Shown one piece after another: positions 1-7,217 of a DNA stretch of 18,518 nt (within the stretch, counting starts at the first letter, position 1; every line of letters begins with the position of its first letter). The DNA comes from Pyrinomonadaceae bacterium (GTDB lineage Bacteria > Acidobacteriota > Blastocatellia > Pyrinomonadales > Pyrinomonadaceae): contig JACDAW010000341.1 in NCBI GenBank assembly GCA_013695245.1, forward strand, positions 1-18,518. Direction: 5' to 3'. The notes below the pieces were generated by a model. It saw nothing but the letters and a program-made list of their open reading frames with translations, was not told the DNA's origin and ran no database searches. The position numbers were made by a program, and so were the translations under genes.

Positions 1-1480
1 GGCGGACGGCGCGCCACATCTCGTAAGTTAGCTGTCCGAACTTTGAATACGGATCGTCGTAGAGTCCCATTTCGTCGCCCAAGGATTCGGCGTAAAGTCC
101 CCAGCCTTCGACGAATGCGGTGTAGCCGCCGAAGCGACGGAAGTTCGGGATGTCGCCCTGCTCCTGCGCGAGCGCGATCTGCAAATGATGACCGGGCACG
201 GATTCGTGAAGTGAGAGCGCCATCATTTCCCACTTCGGACGGGTTTCGGGGCGATAAAGATTAACGTAGTAAGTTCCGGCGCGCGAGCCGTCGGCCGCCG
301 GTTGATTGTAGTAAGCGGTCGTCGTGTCAGGCGCGATCTTTTCCGGGATCGGTTCGACGCCGTAGGGCGTGCGCGGCAGGGTGCGAAACACTTTGAGGAG
401 CAGCGGATCAATGCGCTTCGACATCGCGCGATAGGCGGCGAGCAGTTCTTCAGGCGTTTTGTAGTAGAAGCGCGGATCGGTTCGCAAGTTTTGGAAAAAT
501 TCTTGGAGCGTGCCTTTAAAGCCGACTTGAGTTTTAATCTTTTCCATCTCGGCGCGGATGCGCGCGACTTCGCGCAAACCCATTTCGTGAATCTCGCGCG
601 GGCTAAGATTGGTCGTCGTGTTCTGCCGCGCGGCAAAGGCGTAACGCTCCTCGCCCATCGGCATTTTCCACGCGCCTACCTCGTCGAAGGACGCGGGCAA
701 ATACTCGCGCACGTAAAATTCTCTGAAGCTTTTGAATGTAGGAATAATGTTTTGTGTGATCGCATTGCGCGCCGCTTGCTGCAATCTCGTTTGCTCGTTT
801 GCCGGAATCGAATTGGGAAAACGCTTGAACGGTTTATAGAACGCGCTCGCTTCGACGTTCTCGACAAGTTGTTTATCAACTTGCGCGGTGACGCGGTTCA
901 TGATCACTTTCGGCAGCATCGTGCGCGTGCGAATGCCTTCGCGCATGAGCGCCATCGTCTGTTCCATGTAGAGGGGAAAAGCCTTGAGGCGGGCGATCCA
1001 ATCCTCGTAGTCTTTGACGGTTTCAAAGCGCAGCAAGTCGGCCAGTTCGTCGGCAGTTTGAACGCCGCCGCGCTGCGTGAGTGGCACGAGATACCACTGA
1101 AACTTGTAGCCTTCGACGCTTGCATCGTAATCCTTTTTGAAGAGATCGTAGTTTAATTGATCGCGCGCCGAGAGTTGCCCGCGATCAATAGCGGCGAGGC
1201 GCGCGATCACATCGCGGTCGTGCCCGTGACGGCGCGCGATTGCCGTAAGGCTTGCGTCTTCCCAACGGTCGTTGTAGCGGCGATCTCCCAGAGACGATGC
1301 GAACGTGGGATTCTCGCGCATCGTGTATTCCCATTCGGCGTCGAAGAGTTCATACAAGCTGCGCGTCGCCGGGTTCCGATTGTTTACCGTCGCTTCGGCG
1401 TTTTGCGCGTGAGCGGGTGAGTAATTCAAAACAAGTGTTGCGAATGCAAGGATAATCAAAAAGTTAAGAAGCGTGCGCAT
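1..1480 (-). CDS. DUF885 family exported metalloprotease-like protein, C-terminus cut by window edge
   Basis: I translated this directly from the minus strand. The frame is open from the ATG at 1480 to the left edge (493 codons; the family is usually about 550-600 residues, so roughly the last 100 are missing). It starts with a signal peptide (MRTLLNFLIILAFATLVLNYSPAHA, cut before Q), so it is probably periplasmic or secreted. An AGG-rich ribosome site (cggagg, about 1486-1491) lies 6 nt before the ATG. Residues 425-432 read HESVPGHH, the HExxPGHH signature typical of DUF885, and FVEGWGLYAE follows at 456-465, with E458 a possible further metal ligand. The motif suggests a zinc peptidase-like fold. 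The substrate is unknown and I do not claim one. The gene diverges from the MBL-fold gene at 1678. Family assignment is confident; catalytic activity is inference. Confidence 0.9.
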   Translation of the reverse strand, partial: MRTLLNFLIILAFATLVLNYSPAHAQNAEATVNNRNPATRSLYELFDAEWEYTMRENPTFASSLGDRRYNDRWEDASLTAIARRHGHDRDVIARLAAIDRGQLSARDQLNYDLFKKDYDASVEGYKFQWYLVPLTQRGGVQTADELADLLRFETVKDYEDWIARLKAFPLYMEQTMALMREGIRTRTMLPKVIMNRVTAQVDKQLVENVEASAFYKPFKRFPNSIPANEQTRLQQAARNAITQNIIPTFKSFREFYVREYLPASFDEVGAWKMPMGEERYAFAARQNTTTNLSPREIHEMGLREVARIRAEMEKIKTQVGFKGTLQEFFQNLRTDPRFYYKTPEELLAAYRAMSKRIDPLLLKVFRTLPRTPYGVEPIPEKIAPDTTTAYYNQPAADGSRAGTYYVNLYRPETRPKWEMMALSLHESVPGHHLQIALAQEQGDIPNFRRFGGYTAFVEGWGLYAESLGDEMGLYDDPYSKFGQLTYEMWRAVR

Positions 1481-1677
1481 CAAATCCTCCGTTTAGCGGC
1501 TGCGTGAAGTTTAACGTTGCGGAAGAGGATACAACACGAAGGTTGCGCGGCGAAACTATACGGGTGAAAGCTGTTCGTTATTTGTTGCAGATGTTTTAAA
1601 CGGCGAAGATTTGTTGAGAAAGTTTGCCGGAGAATCGGTGATGCACCGCCACGTGAGGCGCGCGCATCTAAAGTTGC

Positions 1678-2589
1678 ATGAGCAGTTCCGTAACACGTCT
1701 GAAAACTTACGCGGGATTTGTGCAGCGTTACGCGCGCCCGTTTTTGAAGGAGCGGGGAAAGGAGCTGACAACTCCTATCGCTCCCGCGCCCTTCCGCCCC
1801 GTGCCCCATGAATGGCGAGACGATAGGCTGACTGTCGCGTGGCTCGGTCATGCAAGTGTTTTGATAAATTTTTACGGCACGTGGCTATTAACTGATCCGG
1901 CGCTTCGCGCGCGCGTTGGCGTGAGAGTCGGCGCGATGACGATGGGGCCGCGCCGCTTGGTGCGCTCCGCGCTCACCCCGCGAGAGATTCCACCTCTCGA
2001 CGCCGTTCTCATCTCGCACGCACACATGGATCACTGTGATCGCGCAACGCTCGCGCGCCTTCCGCGCCGAACTCCCGTCGTCGTCCAACGCGGCATGAGC
2101 GATCTCGTGCGGCGCTTTCAATACATTAACGAACTGCAATGGGGCGAATCTGTAGAGACCAACGGCGCTCGCATCGAAGCGATTGAAAGTAATCATTGGG
2201 GAGCGCGCACGCTCACCGATTCGCATCGCGGCTACGGCGGTTACTTAATCGAGAAGGGAAACGATGCGATTCTTTTCGCGGGCGACACCGCATACACTGA
2301 TGCGTTTGCGCGTCTTGCGCGCGAACGAAAGGGAAGCGCGCCCATCCGTCTGGCGATTCTTCCCATCGGGGCGTACGACCCTTACATCGCCGTTCACGCC
2401 AACCCGGAGCAGGCGTGGATGATGGGGCGCGAAATGAACGCGGAATATATACTGCCGATTCACCACAAAACATTTCGCTTGAGCCGCGAACCTGTTGACG
2501 AACCCATCGAGCGTTTCCTCGCTGCGGCCGGAGGTGAAAGTTGGCGCGTGGCGGCAACAGATGTCGGGCAAACGTGGAGCCTTCCTTAA
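1678..2589 (+). CDS. Metallo-beta-lactamase-fold hydrolase (UlaG/NAPE-PLD-like branch)
   Basis: 303 residues without a signal peptide, so probably cytoplasmic. The metal site is visible: WLGHASVLINFYGTWLLTDP (55-74) opens the fold, HAHMDHCD (114-121) is the HxHxDH motif, H173 sits in SNHWG, AGDTAY carries D203, and PIHHKTF (260-266) supplies the last histidine. This pattern fits the Lactamase_B_2 group that includes UlaG-like lactonases and N-acyl-phosphatidylethanolamine phospholipase D-like enzymes. The C-terminal His in PIHH and the conserved N-terminal segment ending in PAPFRPVPHEW favour the NAPE-PLD-like side, but the substrate cannot be read from sequence. An in-frame TAA at 1669-1671 makes 1678 the most upstream possible start; no convincing Shine-Dalgarno precedes it. 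It diverges from the DUF885 gene and converges on the VOC gene, with a long hairpin between. Confidence 0.9.
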   Translation: MSSSVTRLKTYAGFVQRYARPFLKERGKELTTPIAPAPFRPVPHEWRDDRLTVAWLGHASVLINFYGTWLLTDPALRARVGVRVGAMTMGPRRLVRSALTPREIPPLDAVLISHAHMDHCDRATLARLPRRTPVVVQRGMSDLVRRFQYINELQWGESVETNGARIEAIESNHWGARTLTDSHRGYGGYLIEKGNDAILFAGDTAYTDAFARLARERKGSAPIRLAILPIGAYDPYIAVHANPEQAWMMGREMNAEYILPIHHKTFRLSREPVDEPIERFLAAAGGESWRVAATDVGQTWSLP

Positions 2590-2611
2590 TAAATCGCTGA
2601 AGAAGCAAGAA

Positions 2612-2671
2612 CGCAAAGACTAAAGCGTAGAGAAAGAATTTATTCCAACCATTTACGCTTTAGTCTTTGCG
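2612..2671. terminator. Long perfect inverted repeat between convergent genes, likely bidirectional terminator
   Basis: The arms cgcaaagactaaagcgta (2612-2629) and 2654-2671 are perfect reverse complements over 18 bp, with a 24-nt spacer. It lies 22 bp after the stop of the MBL-fold gene and 2 bp beyond the stop of the convergent VOC gene. Position and symmetry fit a shared terminator. There is no strong U-tract on either side, so it could instead be an mRNA 3'-end stabiliser or a small dispersed palindrome. Confidence 0.6.
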
Positions 2672-2673
2672 AG

Positions 2674-3093
2674 CTATTTCGCAAACACCTGTTTTATGTC
2701 CGCGAAGGCTTTAAATTCCAGCGCATTCCCGCTCGGATCGAGAAAAAACATCGTTGCCTGCTCGCCCGGCTCTCCTTTGAAGCGGATGTAAGGTTCGATA
2801 ACGAATTGCACACCCGCCGCGCGCACGCGCTCCGCGAGTTTGTGCCATTCGTCCATCGGCAGGATCACGCCGAAGTGCGGCACGGGCACGTCGTGAGAGT
2901 CAACAGAGTTTGAATTTTCGATGCGCGCTTTCTTTTCTTTGCTTAGATGCGCAACGATCTGGTGTCCGTAGAGATCGAAATCGATCCACGCCGTATCGCT
3001 GCGTCCTTCGGGACAGTTCAAAATTTGACCGTAAAAGCGGCGCGCCGCTTCCAAGTTGTGAACGGGGAAGGCGATGTGAAATAAAGTTTTCAT
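2674..3093 (-). CDS. VOC-superfamily protein, COG3565-type predicted extradiol dioxygenase
   Basis: 139 residues, the normal length for a single-chain vicinal-oxygen-chelate protein with two beta-alpha-beta-beta-beta units. The opening FHIAFPVHNLEAARRFYG (5-22), the DFDLYGHQIVAHL stretch (38-50), DVPVPHFGVIL (68-78) and the ending EQATMFFLDPSGNALEFKAF (111-130) match the highly conserved COG3565 family. H6, H73 and E126 are at the usual metal-ligand positions. The annotation 'dioxygenase' is by family only; no substrate is known. The ATG at 3093 follows a CAGGAA ribosome site at about 4-6 nt. It is read towards the MBL-fold gene and ends at the shared hairpin. I see no linked partner that would reveal its pathway. 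Confidence 0.9.
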   Translation of the reverse strand: MKTLFHIAFPVHNLEAARRFYGQILNCPEGRSDTAWIDFDLYGHQIVAHLSKEKKARIENSNSVDSHDVPVPHFGVILPMDEWHKLAERVRAAGVQFVIEPYIRFKGEPGEQATMFFLDPSGNALEFKAFADIKQVFAK

Positions 3094-3423
3094 TAGATTC
3101 CTGTTTTTCGTCTATATTATGGCACGTAATTATGGCTCGTAAACGCACGCGGCTTGCTGACGAGCGATTGCGTTTATTAAACCGGATCGCGTCGCCGGTG
3201 GGCAAGCGAAAAGATAAAGGCTTCGCTCGTGATGAATGCTCGACGTGAAAAGCGAACGGAAACTCTCAAGGAAACATATAGGGTATGATAAAACTGCTGA
3301 GCATGACGCGCTTCTCACTGCATTGAAACTCTCGGACGCAAGGTGCGCGAAGTGCTAAACGACGAAACGCACAAAGGAAAATAAACATAACCGAATTCGC
3401 CATTAACGTATAGCCATTAAGAA
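3094..3423. other. Intergenic DNA between VOC and esterase genes; no supported gene
   Basis: This AT-richer stretch holds the presumed promoter of the VOC gene (TA-rich around 3110-3123 on the minus strand). A short plus-strand frame at 3132-3248 (38 codons, starting MARKRTRLADERLRLL and rich in basic residues) has no ribosome site and no recognisable family; it may be a decayed remnant or chance. There are small direct repeats (gaaactctc near 3256 and 3326; ccattaa twice near 3400-3420). Nothing else could be supported. Confidence 0.4.
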
Positions 3424-3471
3424 AGAGCGAAGTGAATAAAGGGAACGATTCTCTTTTATTCACTTCGCTCT
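3424..3471 (-). terminator. 17-bp perfect stem downstream of the esterase gene
   Basis: agagcgaagtgaataaa (3424-3440) is the exact reverse complement of 3455-3471, with a 14-nt loop. Read on the minus strand it begins 33 bp after the stop of the esterase at 3505 and is followed by TTCTTAATGG, a weak T-rich tail. It probably ends that transcript. In style it matches the repeat at 2612-2671 (long perfect stem, weak U-tract), although the sequences differ. Confidence 0.6.
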
Positions 3472-3504
3472 CGCATTATGTCGCATCATTCGCGTTGGCG
3501 AGAT

Positions 3505-4260
3505 TTACAAGCACTGAGCGAACAACCATGAAAGCAGTTCGCGTTCGGCGAGGACTTTCAGATAGACGTTGTGCCCGACGCCCGCGTATTCGCTGTAACG
3601 AACATTGCCGCCCGCCGTTTTCAGAGCTTCAACCATCCCACGCGATTCGCTGACGGGGACGGTGCGATCTTCCGCTCCGTGAAAAACCCATACAGGCGTG
3701 CGCCCGATGCGGCGCGCGATTGAAGTAAAGCGATCTGCGCCGCGCAAAGGGCTTCCGCCGCAGATAGGCACGACGGCGGCAAACTTGCCCGCATGTTCCG
3801 CGGCCATACTCCACGCGCCGTAGCCGCCCATCGAAACGCCGATCAGATACACACGCTTCGTGTCGGCGTTAAATTCCGCAACAATTTGATCGAGTGAGTT
3901 CATCGTCATGCGAACCATTTCCGGGTCTGACCAGAAACGGCCTTCGCGGCATTGCGGCAGCAGAACGATGCCGGGCACGCGCTCAAGATAACTTTGCACG
4001 AGTGCGCCCGTCGCGCCGCCTGTCGGGACGAAGCCGCCCGCGCCGCGTTGACCAATGCCGTGTAGGAAAAGAAGGACGGGAAGGTTTCTTTTACCCGCAA
4101 GTTTTTTCGGAACGTAAATCTGATAATCGTATGAAGTGTTATTAACGCTAACGGTGCGAGTTATTAACCCGCTCTTGGCTTCGCGCGTCGAGGCGGGCGT
4201 AGGGAAAGCGAATAATCCGCCCAGCAGAAGCGAAAGGAATCCAATGCGCATGTTTCTCAA
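3505..4260 (-). CDS. Exported alpha/beta-hydrolase, predicted esterase/peptidase (COG4099-like)
   Basis: 251 residues with an N-terminal hydrophobic signal (MRIGFLSLLLGGLFAFPTPAS), so probably periplasmic or secreted. The alpha/beta-hydrolase landmarks are in order: oxyanion loop LFLHGIGQRG (65-73), the nucleophile elbow GVSMGG (141-146) with Ser143, GAEDRTVP with Asp198, and GVGHN with His230, giving a complete Ser-Asp-His triad. This pattern fits the phospholipase/carboxylesterase and 'predicted peptidase' branch; the natural substrate is unknown. Two starts are possible: a TTG at 4260, about 5 nt after a GGAAGGG ribosome site (4265-4271), or an ATG at 4251, about 13 nt after it. I give the TTG because of spacing; the difference is three residues. 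It is transcribed away from the kinase operon and is probably unrelated to it. Confidence 0.87.
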   Translation of the reverse strand: MRNMRIGFLSLLLGGLFAFPTPASTREAKSGLITRTVSVNNTSYDYQIYVPKKLAGKRNLPVLLFLHGIGQRGAGGFVPTGGATGALVQSYLERVPGIVLLPQCREGRFWSDPEMVRMTMNSLDQIVAEFNADTKRVYLIGVSMGGYGAWSMAAEHAGKFAAVVPICGGSPLRGADRFTSIARRIGRTPVWVFHGAEDRTVPVSESRGMVEALKTAGGNVRYSEYAGVGHNVYLKVLAERELLSWLFAQCL

Positions 4261-4361
4261 TTTGCCCTTCCTTGTTTATTGTTCACTTGGTAGCAGAAAC
4301 ACGGCCTTCCGGTTGCCCGTTGAAAACGCGAACGGCGCTTAAGTCATTAATTATGAGTCGT

Positions 4362-4431
4362 TCGTCACGTCGTGGAGTCGGCTCGTCCCTGTCAGCCTAC
4401 TACTCGTCACAATTCGGTTGCGGCTCGTAAA
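4362..4431 (+). promoter_or_regulatory. Four direct repeats (TCGTCAC-like) with exact 21-bp period, candidate LytTR operator
   Basis: tcgtcac at 4362, tcgtccc at 4383, tcgtcac at 4404 and tcgtaaa at 4425 begin exactly 21 bp apart, i.e. two helical turns, all on one face of the DNA. The second and fourth copies share the longer ggctcgt context. LytTR-domain regulators (AgrA, AlgR, BtsR, YpdB) are known to bind short direct repeats separated by roughly 11-13 bp. The next operon encodes a LytTR regulator, so autoregulation is the simplest reading. The repeats are seen directly; the binding protein is inferred. Confidence 0.65.
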
Positions 4432-4445
4432 TCTTGCGATAACAT

Positions 4446-4530
4446 AAATGGGCATCATTAAAGCTCAACCCATTTCGGTGCCTGCTTTGAGAGACAAAGG
4501 GGCACGCGCCGCTCAACTCATGCTTGTTGA
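4446..4530 (+). other. Tandem stem-loops in the kinase leader region
   Basis: Three consecutive inverted repeats: aaatggg/cccattt (4446-4452 with 4469-4475), gtgcctgctttg/caaaggggcac (4478-4489 with 4495-4505, one bulge, AGAGA loop) and tcaac/gttga (4513-4517 with 4526-4530). The middle hairpin is the strongest. A related gctcaac string occurs at 4463 and 4511. It may be a structured leader, a small RNA, or an attenuator. It matches no riboswitch consensus I know. Confidence 0.35.
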
Positions 4531-4671
4531 AAATCTCTATCACAGACAGCCCTCTTAAATTCTCTCTCGTAAGGAACGCGGGTTATTGTGAGCATTGATT
4601 TCGAGTTGCTTATATTTCGTGCCAATATCTAATCTGTTCGCAGGCGCATTTGGCGAAAGCAGGAAACCGAA

Positions 4672-5883
4672 ATGAATAACAGTTCGACTCTTTATCGTCC
4701 GCCGCACCGTTGGCTGCGGTGGCTGCTCGTGCTCGGAGTATGGACTTTTATCGCGCTCGTTATCGCCGCCCTGCGCTATATCACCTTTGTTGAAACGAAT
4801 CGACTGGCTGAAAAGCCGAGCGCGTTTCCCGGCTGGAGCGTTTTCCTCGTTCTTCCTCTGATTGCTTTTTACCTTTGGGCGCTGATGACGCCGCTGGTCG
4901 CATTCTTCGCACGCCGTTTCCCCATCCCCGGTAGAGATTGGGCGCGCAACCTGCTAATTCATATTCCAATCGGCGTCCTCTTTATAACCGCGCACATGCT
5001 CATCTGGTCGATCATCTATTGGAACTTCGGGCGCGTGCGCGTCGAAGTTTTCGGATCGCTCGGCGGATACTTGCGCAGTAATTTGCTCGGCGGCGTCGGT
5101 CAGCAGATCACTTTTTACATTCCACTTCTGATAATCATTTACACGCTTGATTACTACCGCAAATACCGCGAAGGAGAATTGAAGGCGTCGGAACTTCGCG
5201 CGCAACTCGCACAGTCCAAACTGCAAGCTTTGAAGATGCAGTTGCACCCACATTTCCTCTTCAACACTTTAAACGCCGTCTCCGAACTCATTTATCGAAA
5301 CCCGGCGACGGCCGAGCAGATGATCACAAACTTAAGCGACCTGCTGCGCATCACACTTAATAAGGAAGGCAATCAAGAGGTTTCGCTTAAACAAGAATTA
5401 GAATTTCTCTCCAAATATTTGGATATCGAAAAGACTCGTTTCCGAGAACGACTGCGCGTTGAGTTCAATATCGATCCGAAAACGCTCGACGCGCGCGTGC
5501 CCGATCTCATTCTCCAGCCGATTGTCGAAAACGCGGTGCGTCATGGAATCGCGCCGCTTGCGCGCGGCGGTTCAATCGAGATCGCGGCGCATCGAGAAAA
5601 TGGAACGCTTCATCTCTCGGTGCGTGATGATGGGCGTGGACTTCCCCATGAATGGCAAGCAGCTCCGAAAGAGGGAGTCGGAATTGCCAACACGCGCGCG
5701 CGTTTGATGCAACTTTATGGAGCCAATCATCGTTTTGAATTAGACAGCCCGCCGCACGCTCACGGCCTTGTCGTGACGATGGCGATTCCTTTCACAGAGA
5801 GCGAAACGAATGGAGAAGATTCGAGCACTCGTCGCCGACGACGAACAGTTGGCGCGGGAGAAGATCAAAAGATTTCTCCGTAA
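4672..5883 (+). CDS. LytS/YpdA-type membrane sensor histidine kinase, module 1
   Basis: 403 residues. Four membrane segments are visible at about 14-36, 55-80, 93-118 and 143-161, followed by a coiled linker (RKYREGELKASELRAQLAQSKLQALK). The His_kinase domain (PF06580 type) has LHPHFLFNTLNAVSEL at 191-206, with His194 the expected phosphorylated residue. The ATPase part shows ENAVRHG (286-292), DDGRG (319-323) and GVGIANTRARL (335-345). There is no separate periplasmic sensor domain, so the ligand is probably sensed within or near the membrane. The start ATG follows AGGAAA at about 7 nt. The last 25 residues (SSTRRRRRTVGAGEDQKISP end) come from DNA that also encodes the start of the regulator, a 74-nt overlap that implies translational coupling. 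It phosphorylates, most likely, the LytTR regulator encoded next. The ligand is unknown. Confidence 0.93.
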   Translation: MNNSSTLYRPPHRWLRWLLVLGVWTFIALVIAALRYITFVETNRLAEKPSAFPGWSVFLVLPLIAFYLWALMTPLVAFFARRFPIPGRDWARNLLIHIPIGVLFITAHMLIWSIIYWNFGRVRVEVFGSLGGYLRSNLLGGVGQQITFYIPLLIIIYTLDYYRKYREGELKASELRAQLAQSKLQALKMQLHPHFLFNTLNAVSELIYRNPATAEQMITNLSDLLRITLNKEGNQEVSLKQELEFLSKYLDIEKTRFRERLRVEFNIDPKTLDARVPDLILQPIVENAVRHGIAPLARGGSIEIAAHRENGTLHLSVRDDGRGLPHEWQAAPKEGVGIANTRARLMQLYGANHRFELDSPPHAHGLVVTMAIPFTESETNGEDSSTRRRRRTVGAGEDQKISP

Positions 5884-6580
5884 TGAAACGGACATCAAGA
5901 TCGTCGGCGAATGCGCCGACGGCAGAGAAACCGTCACCGCTCTCGAATCTCTGGCCCCCGATCTTCTCTTCCTCGATATACAGATGCCCGAAATGAACGG
6001 GTTTGAAGTTCTTGAGGCGGCAAGCCCTGATGAGATGCCCGCCGTCATTTTCGTGACCGCTTATGACAAGTATGCGCTGCAAGCTTTTGAATTCCACGCG
6101 CTTGATTATCTTCTAAAGCCTTATGACGCCGCACGTTTTCAGGCGTGTTTGGCGCGCGCTAAAGCGCAAGTGCAAGGGCGCAAACACAATCGTTTAGACG
6201 AACGCCTCGAACATCTTCTTCGTAATTTTAAACCCGAACAAAAACCGCTCGAAAGGATCGTGCTCAAATCCGGCGGGCGCGTCTTTTTCCTCCGCACGGA
6301 AGAGATCGATTGGATCGAAGCGCACGGCAACTACCTGCGCCTGCACGCAAACGGTGAAGCGCATTTGCTCCGGGAAACGATGGCGAAGATCACTTCCAAA
6401 CTTGACCCGGAAAAATTCTTGCGCATCCATCGCTCAGCGCTCGTCAACATCGAACGCATCAAGGAACTGCAACCGCTCTTTAGCGGCGACTACACCGTGC
6501 TGCTTCGCAACGGCACGGAGTTGACGCTTTCCCGCACCTACCGCGACAATCTCTCGAAGCTCTTCGACAGATCTTCATAA
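5810..6580 (+). CDS. LytTR-family response regulator, module 1
   Basis: 256 residues: receiver domain (1-about 120) then LytTR DNA-binding domain (about 148-252). In the receiver, D10/D11 form the acidic pocket, D56 in LFLDIQMPEMNGFEV is the phosphorylation site, T83 lies in FVTAYDKYAL and K103 in LLKPYD. The LytTR part has IDWIEAHGNYLRLHA, KFLRIHRSALVNIERI and ELTLSRTYRDNL, the expected landmarks. Its start lies within the kinase gene; MEKIRALVADDE aligns with MKIRTLIVDDM of the second copy, which supports this start. The architecture matches BtsR/YpdB/LytR-type activators. It probably binds the 21-bp-phased repeats at 4362-4431 and perhaps the related pair at 6636-6684 (inference). Confidence 0.94.
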   Translation: MEKIRALVADDEQLAREKIKRFLRNETDIKIVGECADGRETVTALESLAPDLLFLDIQMPEMNGFEVLEAASPDEMPAVIFVTAYDKYALQAFEFHALDYLLKPYDAARFQACLARAKAQVQGRKHNRLDERLEHLLRNFKPEQKPLERIVLKSGGRVFFLRTEEIDWIEAHGNYLRLHANGEAHLLRETMAKITSKLDPEKFLRIHRSALVNIERIKELQPLFSGDYTVLLRNGTELTLSRTYRDNLSKLFDRSS

Positions 6581-6633
6581 ACTCTTCAGAAGTTTTATCC
6601 TGCCGCTTCAACCAATCATCATCACGGATTGCG

Positions 6634-6684
6634 ACTCGTCACAATTTCGTTGTCGCCTACAACTTATTCGACGACACTCGTCCC
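6634..6684 (+). promoter_or_regulatory. Two further TCGTCAC-like repeats 42 bp apart, upstream of Fis-type gene
   Basis: actcgtcacaatt at 6634-6646 is identical to 4402-4414 in the kinase 1 control region, and tcgtccc at 6678-6684 matches the second repeat there. The heptamers start at 6636 and 6678, exactly twice the 21-bp period; the expected middle position (6657, ctacaac) does not match. The pair lies in the 196-bp gap between the regulator stop and the Fis-type gene, about 95-140 bp before its ATG. This suggests that the same regulator controls both promoters. Confidence 0.5.
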
Positions 6685-6776
6685 GAAATCATGAAACGGG
6701 CGGCGAATGATTGCTGCGACAAGCAAATCCGCCCGCCAAATTTCTAAACAAAATTCAAAGCGAATAGAGGTTCGTG

Positions 6777-7166
6777 ATGATAAACGAAGCGGATGTAATC
6801 GAAGAAAATCATCTGGATAACTTGCAAGCGATGAACGGGAAAGATGAAACCGAGTTGGGCGAAAAGATCGACGTTTTAAGAGACGTCGCGCTGTCGCTGT
6901 GGAAAGAGGTGCAGTCGCTCGGCTCGACCGTTAACGTGACGAACATGGAGCGTGGCATCAAGCTCTACGACGAGGTGCGTCGCTTTGAAGTTGATCTCAT
7001 TCAACGCGCGCTCGATCAGACGGGCGGAAACCAGACGCGCGCCGCGCGCTTGCTCGGCATCAATCTGACCACGCTCAATTCAAAGATCAAGCGTTACAGC
7101 ATTTCTACAGACGACGAAGATGAATCCATCGCTCCCGACGAAGATGAACTCGTTAGGTCAGCGTAG
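6777..7166 (+). CDS. Small Fis-type helix-turn-helix protein with acidic tail
   Basis: 129 residues. The C-terminal half has the Fis-type HTH (HTH_8, PF02954): YDEVRRFEVDLIQRAL (64-79), then GGNQTRAARLLGINLTTLNSKIKRY (83-107). This is normally the last domain of NtrC-type sigma-54 activators, but here there is no receiver or AAA+ domain; the N-terminal 60 residues are a charged helical segment of unknown role. The tail (DDEDESIAPDEDEL, 112-125) is strongly acidic. A GAGG ribosome site (6767-6770) lies 6 nt before the ATG at 6777; a GTG directly before it (6774) is an alternative start. It probably acts as a DNA-binding or nucleoid-type regulator of nearby genes. It is 51 bp from the TPR gene with no visible terminator between, so the two are probably co-transcribed. 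Confidence 0.85.
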   Translation: MINEADVIEENHLDNLQAMNGKDETELGEKIDVLRDVALSLWKEVQSLGSTVNVTNMERGIKLYDEVRRFEVDLIQRALDQTGGNQTRAARLLGINLTTLNSKIKRYSISTDDEDESIAPDEDELVRSA

Positions 7167-7217
7167 GCGGTATGTAATGCTTCATAAGATTTACATTCAA
7201 GGTTAATGGAGGCAGAA

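Larger units (their letters stand above)
4261..4671. promoter_or_regulatory. 411-bp divergent control region between esterase and kinase operon
   Basis: No gene is visible. On the plus strand it carries, in order, four phased direct repeats (4362-4431), a run of stem-loops (4446-4530), and a possible promoter TTGTGA (4586-4591) with TATATT (4611-4616) at 19-bp spacing, which is weak evidence only. An AGGAAA ribosome site (4661-4666) precedes the kinase ATG at 4672. The size and structure are unusual for a simple two-gene operon and suggest active control. Confidence 0.6.

Noticed and set aside
302..1156. 284-codon plus-strand open frame
   Set aside because: It is antisense to the DUF885 gene, whose translation shows a signal peptide and the HESVPGHH motif; the plus-strand product resembles no family and is a by-product of GC-rich codon use.
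4478..4505. Known riboswitch in the kinase leader
   Set aside because: I compared by eye with cobalamin-box and c-di-GMP-I consensus features and saw no match; kept only as an unassigned hairpin.
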